5,958 bases of DNA from Butyrivibrio sp. (GTDB lineage Bacteria > Bacillota_A > Clostridia > Lachnospirales > Lachnospiraceae): the NCBI RefSeq assembly GCF_024699075.1, contig NZ_JAILQF010000034.1, forward strand, positions 1 through 5,958. The letters run 5' to 3'. The notes under the pieces are model-generated. The model was not told where the DNA came from. It saw only the letters and a list, made by a program, of their open reading frames with translations, and did not search any database. Made by a program: the position numbers and the translations under genes. Below, one piece after another: positions 4,515 to 5,958 of the stretch. The stretch's first letter is position 1, and each line of letters begins with the position of its first letter.

Positions 4515-4557
4515 GCTCTTCTTCCCGGTAAGATACCGGGAGGAGGAGCTTTTTTTG
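4515..4557 (+). terminator. Strong intrinsic terminator
   Basis: GCTCTTCTTCCCGGTA (4515-4530) pairs along 16 positions with TACCGGGAGGAGGAGC (4534-4549), with two G-U pairs and an AGA loop. It is followed by an uninterrupted run of seven T's. This is a textbook intrinsic terminator on the plus strand, placed only 18 bases after the preceding hairpin. Together they insulate the next promoter. Confidence 0.88.
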
Positions 4558-4597
4558 TATCTCATTCGTTTATACCGGCGTTGCCGGGAGCGCGGAT

Positions 4598-4625
4598 GTG
4601 ACTGATATTTATAACCTTATATAAC
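4598..4625 (+). promoter_or_regulatory. Probable promoter of the 329-residue gene
   Basis: GTGACT (4598-4603, four of six bases of TTGACA) is separated by 16 bases from TATAAC (4620-4625, five of six of TATAAT). TATAACCT occurs twice, at 4610-4617 and 4620-4627, one helical turn apart, so a second -10 or a tandem binding site is possible. Transcription would start near 4632, just before the SD-masking pairing. Confidence 0.45.
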
Positions 4626-4634
4626 CTACGGGGC

Positions 4635-4668
4635 TCTGCCTCCCAAGACAAAAGTTTTAGGAGGTAGA
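4635..4668 (+). promoter_or_regulatory. Leader hairpin that can mask the SD
   Basis: TCTGCCTCC (4635-4643) pairs over nine positions, one of them G-U, with GGAGGTAGA (4660-4668), which contains the SD GGAGG (4660-4664) of the gene starting at 4673. With transcription starting near 4632, this stem would form at the very 5' end of the message. It suggests restrained translation, but CCTCC-like complements can also arise by chance. Confidence 0.4.
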
Positions 4669-4672
4669 ATCC

Positions 4673-5662
4673 ATGAAAGAAACATTAAAACGTAACCCAG
4701 AGGAATCTTATAAGGAGTATTTGACAAGAGTAGCTGCATATATTGCATTACTTAAGAAGCAGGGACTTTTGAATGAAGCAGATGAAGCGTCTAATATAGC
4801 TTTTTGGGAAATCTTTGATATTATCAAGGAGATGGTGGAATGTGAAAGCCGACGCTGTAAGCTGGATGATCAGACACAGGAAGCATATATGACTAAAGTT
4901 ATAAATGTAGCACCGAAATTGATTTATAGGTTTAACAATCCGGAATACATGGATGATAAATATGAAGGTAAGCAGTTTGAGGTTAAGACATTTTTTAAGA
5001 GCAGAACACAGTACTGTATCAGGGAAGCGGTGGCATCTGTACTTGAGATTACACCGGAAGAAGCGAAGGTACTTTTGAAGATTCGTTCTGCACGTGCTGC
5101 ACTTGCCAGTGAGAATGATAGGACCGAGGATGATATTACTGTTGAAGAAATTTTTACCAAGTTAGGCGAGAAGATTTCGATAGCACAAATTACGGAACTT
5201 ATCCTGACTGAGAAGGGAAAAGAATCCTATAATATGATAACTGAACAGGGAATCGAAAAGTTTAGACCACTTGGCTCTTCTGGGGGAGGCCAGGAATCAT
5301 ATGATATCGATGAAGTTGTCTTTGGAAAATCATTGGACGATGATGTAAAGCAGATATTCGATGGTGTATTTGCAAAGATGAGTCGTTTAGAGATATATTT
5401 GTTGTTGAAAAACTACGGTTTCTTGGGTGAGGATATCCGTTCCATGGACATGGAGGATTTTGTACAAGATTCTGATTTCAAAAGATTCTTTGCTGAGGAT
5501 ACATCGATTCGTTCAAGAAAGGATCCAGTCAAGACAGCATATAACAAGAATGTTAAGATAGAGAAAGCAATTGCTGCAATGGCAATGCAGGTAGCAGAAA
5601 GACGTTACAACGTGGATGGTGGCTTAGAAGAATATCTCTTTGGTCTTTTGGAAGATAAGTAA
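4673..5662 (+). CDS. 329-residue protein, possibly sigma-70-like (tentative)
   Basis: ATG 4673 is preceded by GGAGG (4660-4664) with an 8-base gap. I do not recognise the protein by name. The N-terminal 75 residues are helical and charged. Residues 75-122 (VINVAPKLIYRFNN to FEVKTFFKSRTQYCIREAVAS) recall the helical core of sigma region 2. Residues 128-187 (TPEEAKVLLKIRSARAALASEN...ITVEEIFTKLGEKISIAQITELI) follow the pattern of region 3, where an arginine-rich helix is followed by a (T/S)xEEIxxxLG segment. Residues 220-257 (SLDDDVKQIFDGVFAKMSRLEIYLLLKNYGFLGEDI) recall the start of region 4. The C-terminus (290-329) is helical but lacks a clear GxSxxxV-type HTH. It has no signal peptide or membrane segment. 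It could be a divergent sigma factor or a regulator derived from one; a fully different helical family is also possible. It appears to be transcribed alone. Confidence 0.6.
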   Translation: MKETLKRNPEESYKEYLTRVAAYIALLKKQGLLNEADEASNIAFWEIFDIIKEMVECESRRCKLDDQTQEAYMTKVINVAPKLIYRFNNPEYMDDKYEGKQFEVKTFFKSRTQYCIREAVASVLEITPEEAKVLLKIRSARAALASENDRTEDDITVEEIFTKLGEKISIAQITELILTEKGKESYNMITEQGIEKFRPLGSSGGGQESYDIDEVVFGKSLDDDVKQIFDGVFAKMSRLEIYLLLKNYGFLGEDIRSMDMEDFVQDSDFKRFFAEDTSIRSRKDPVKTAYNKNVKIEKAIAAMAMQVAERRYNVDGGLEEYLFGLLEDK

Positions 5663-5669
5663 GTGTTTC

Positions 5670-5707
5670 AAAGAGGGGTACGGACCTTAGGTTCGTATCC
5701 CTCTTTT
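5670..5707 (+). terminator. Strong intrinsic terminator after the 329-residue gene
   Basis: AAGAGGGGTACGGACC (5671-5686) pairs with GGTTCGTATCCCTCTT (5690-5705) over 16 positions, with two G-U pairs and a TTA loop. It is followed by TT and then an AT-rich sequence. The stem begins eight bases after the stop codon. The T-run is short, but the stem is very stable. Confidence 0.82.
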
Positions 5708-5764
5708 AATAGAAATAATTTTACTGGTATTTTTAATTTTCTTGTGGCTTATTGGTAAGGCATG

Positions 5765-5773
5765 TGTTATAAT
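5765..5773 (+). promoter_or_regulatory. Consensus extended -10 promoter
   Basis: TGTTATAAT is a perfect extended -10 element. TTGTGG at 5742-5747 is a weak -35 at a spacing of 20. Transcription should begin near 5780, directly at the following inverted repeat. It presumably serves a gene that starts beyond the window. Confidence 0.65.
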
Positions 5774-5782
5774 ACTTTATAG

Positions 5783-5803
5783 CGAACAATGTCAAATTGT
5801 TCG
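5783..5803 (+). promoter_or_regulatory. Inverted repeat at the predicted transcript start
   Basis: CGAACAAT (5783-5790) and ATTGTTCG (5796-5803) are perfect inverted arms around GTCAA. The repeat begins at the expected +1, so it can act as an operator in DNA. In RNA it is a 5'-end hairpin followed by GTTTTT (5807-5812), which resembles an early terminator. CGAAC...GTTCG resembles the Gram-positive LexA box, but the spacing (11 instead of 4 bases) is wrong for it. Confidence 0.55.
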
Positions 5804-5845
5804 AGAGTTTTTAAGCGAACCAGAACGAAGGAAGGAGGTAGTTAT

Positions 5846-5885
5846 AGTATCACGGTGATACAGCTCGTGATACTAAAATGATACT
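5846..5885. repeat. Cluster of GTGATAC repeats after a strong SD
   Basis: GTATCAC (5847-5853) and GTGATAC (5855-5861) form a palindrome around one G. A second GTGATAC lies at 5867-5873 and a near copy, ATGATAC, at 5878-5884. The direct copies are therefore 12 and 11 bases apart, about one helical turn, as in iterons or tandem operators. ATAGTATCA (5844-5852) also mirrors TGATACTAT (5879-5887). A strong SD, AAGGAGGT (5832-5839), stands just before, yet no ATG, GTG or TTG lies at normal distance. The only frames are an eight-codon one from GTG 5855 and a twenty-codon one from ATG 5878 to the stop at 5938-5940; the TGA of the first overlaps the ATG of the second. Confidence 0.5.
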
Positions 5886-5958
5886 ATTTCTTCGAAAAGC
5901 ACAAGAAATACAAGGCATTTTAAGTAATTGTGGAAAATAAGAATGCCGTATTTAACAT

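Noticed and set aside
5783..5803. LexA box
   Set aside because: The half-sites CGAAC and GTTCG are present, but the spacer is 11 bases instead of 4.

Overview
The window looks like an accessory region of a low-GC Gram-positive chromosome or integrated element. The best guess is a Clostridia/Lachnospiraceae-type Firmicute. The DNA is AT-rich, the Shine-Dalgarno (SD) sites are strong AAGGAGG-like sequences, and the recognisable proteins (Fic, small sigma-like HTH, ribbon-helix-helix plus HipA-like kinase, IS200-type transposase, zinc ribbon) recall the cargo and decay zones of integrative elements in that group. The assignment rests on remembered family resemblance, not on a search.

Layout. 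(1) 3-497: C-terminal part of a Fic-family AMP transferase with an intact HPFNDGNGR motif; its start lies before the window. (2) 562-897: three copies of a 12-bp word (TTTAGGGAACTT), two forming a 15-bp perfect inverted repeat and the third lying in the 5' end of a second, different Fic gene. That gene is broken: it keeps the N-terminal helices and beta-flap but ends before the catalytic motif. (3) 931-1269: a small protein with a sigma-region-4-like helix-turn-helix that looks internally shortened. (4) 1279-2927: a compact toxin-antitoxin-like module. A promoter with a 16-bp perfect inverted repeat over its -10 drives a ribbon-helix-helix protein, followed after one base by a HipA-like kinase; a hairpin terminator follows. 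(5) About 3066-3780: an IS200-type, tnpA-only IS200/IS605 element with hairpins at both ends, an SD-sequestering leader and a transposase that appears to lack three residues in its first beta strand. (6) 3781-4560: a mostly non-coding stretch, then a 68-residue zinc-ribbon protein with an extended -10 promoter and two strong hairpins/terminators. (7) 4598-5707: a promoter, a short leader that can hide the SD, a 329-residue protein with a possible sigma-70-like plan, and a strong terminator. (8) 5765-5958: a strong extended -10 promoter with an inverted repeat at the expected transcript start, a good SD and a cluster of GTGATAC repeats, but no convincing coding region before the window ends.

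The most interesting unit is the RHH/HipA-like pair. HipA kinases are classically paired with an Xre/Cro-type HipB antitoxin. Here the upstream partner looks like a ribbon-helix-helix protein, and the operator suits a dimeric autorepressor. The surroundings (Fic remnant, shortened sigma-like gene, possibly crippled IS) suggest a region with repeated insertion, deletion and decay.
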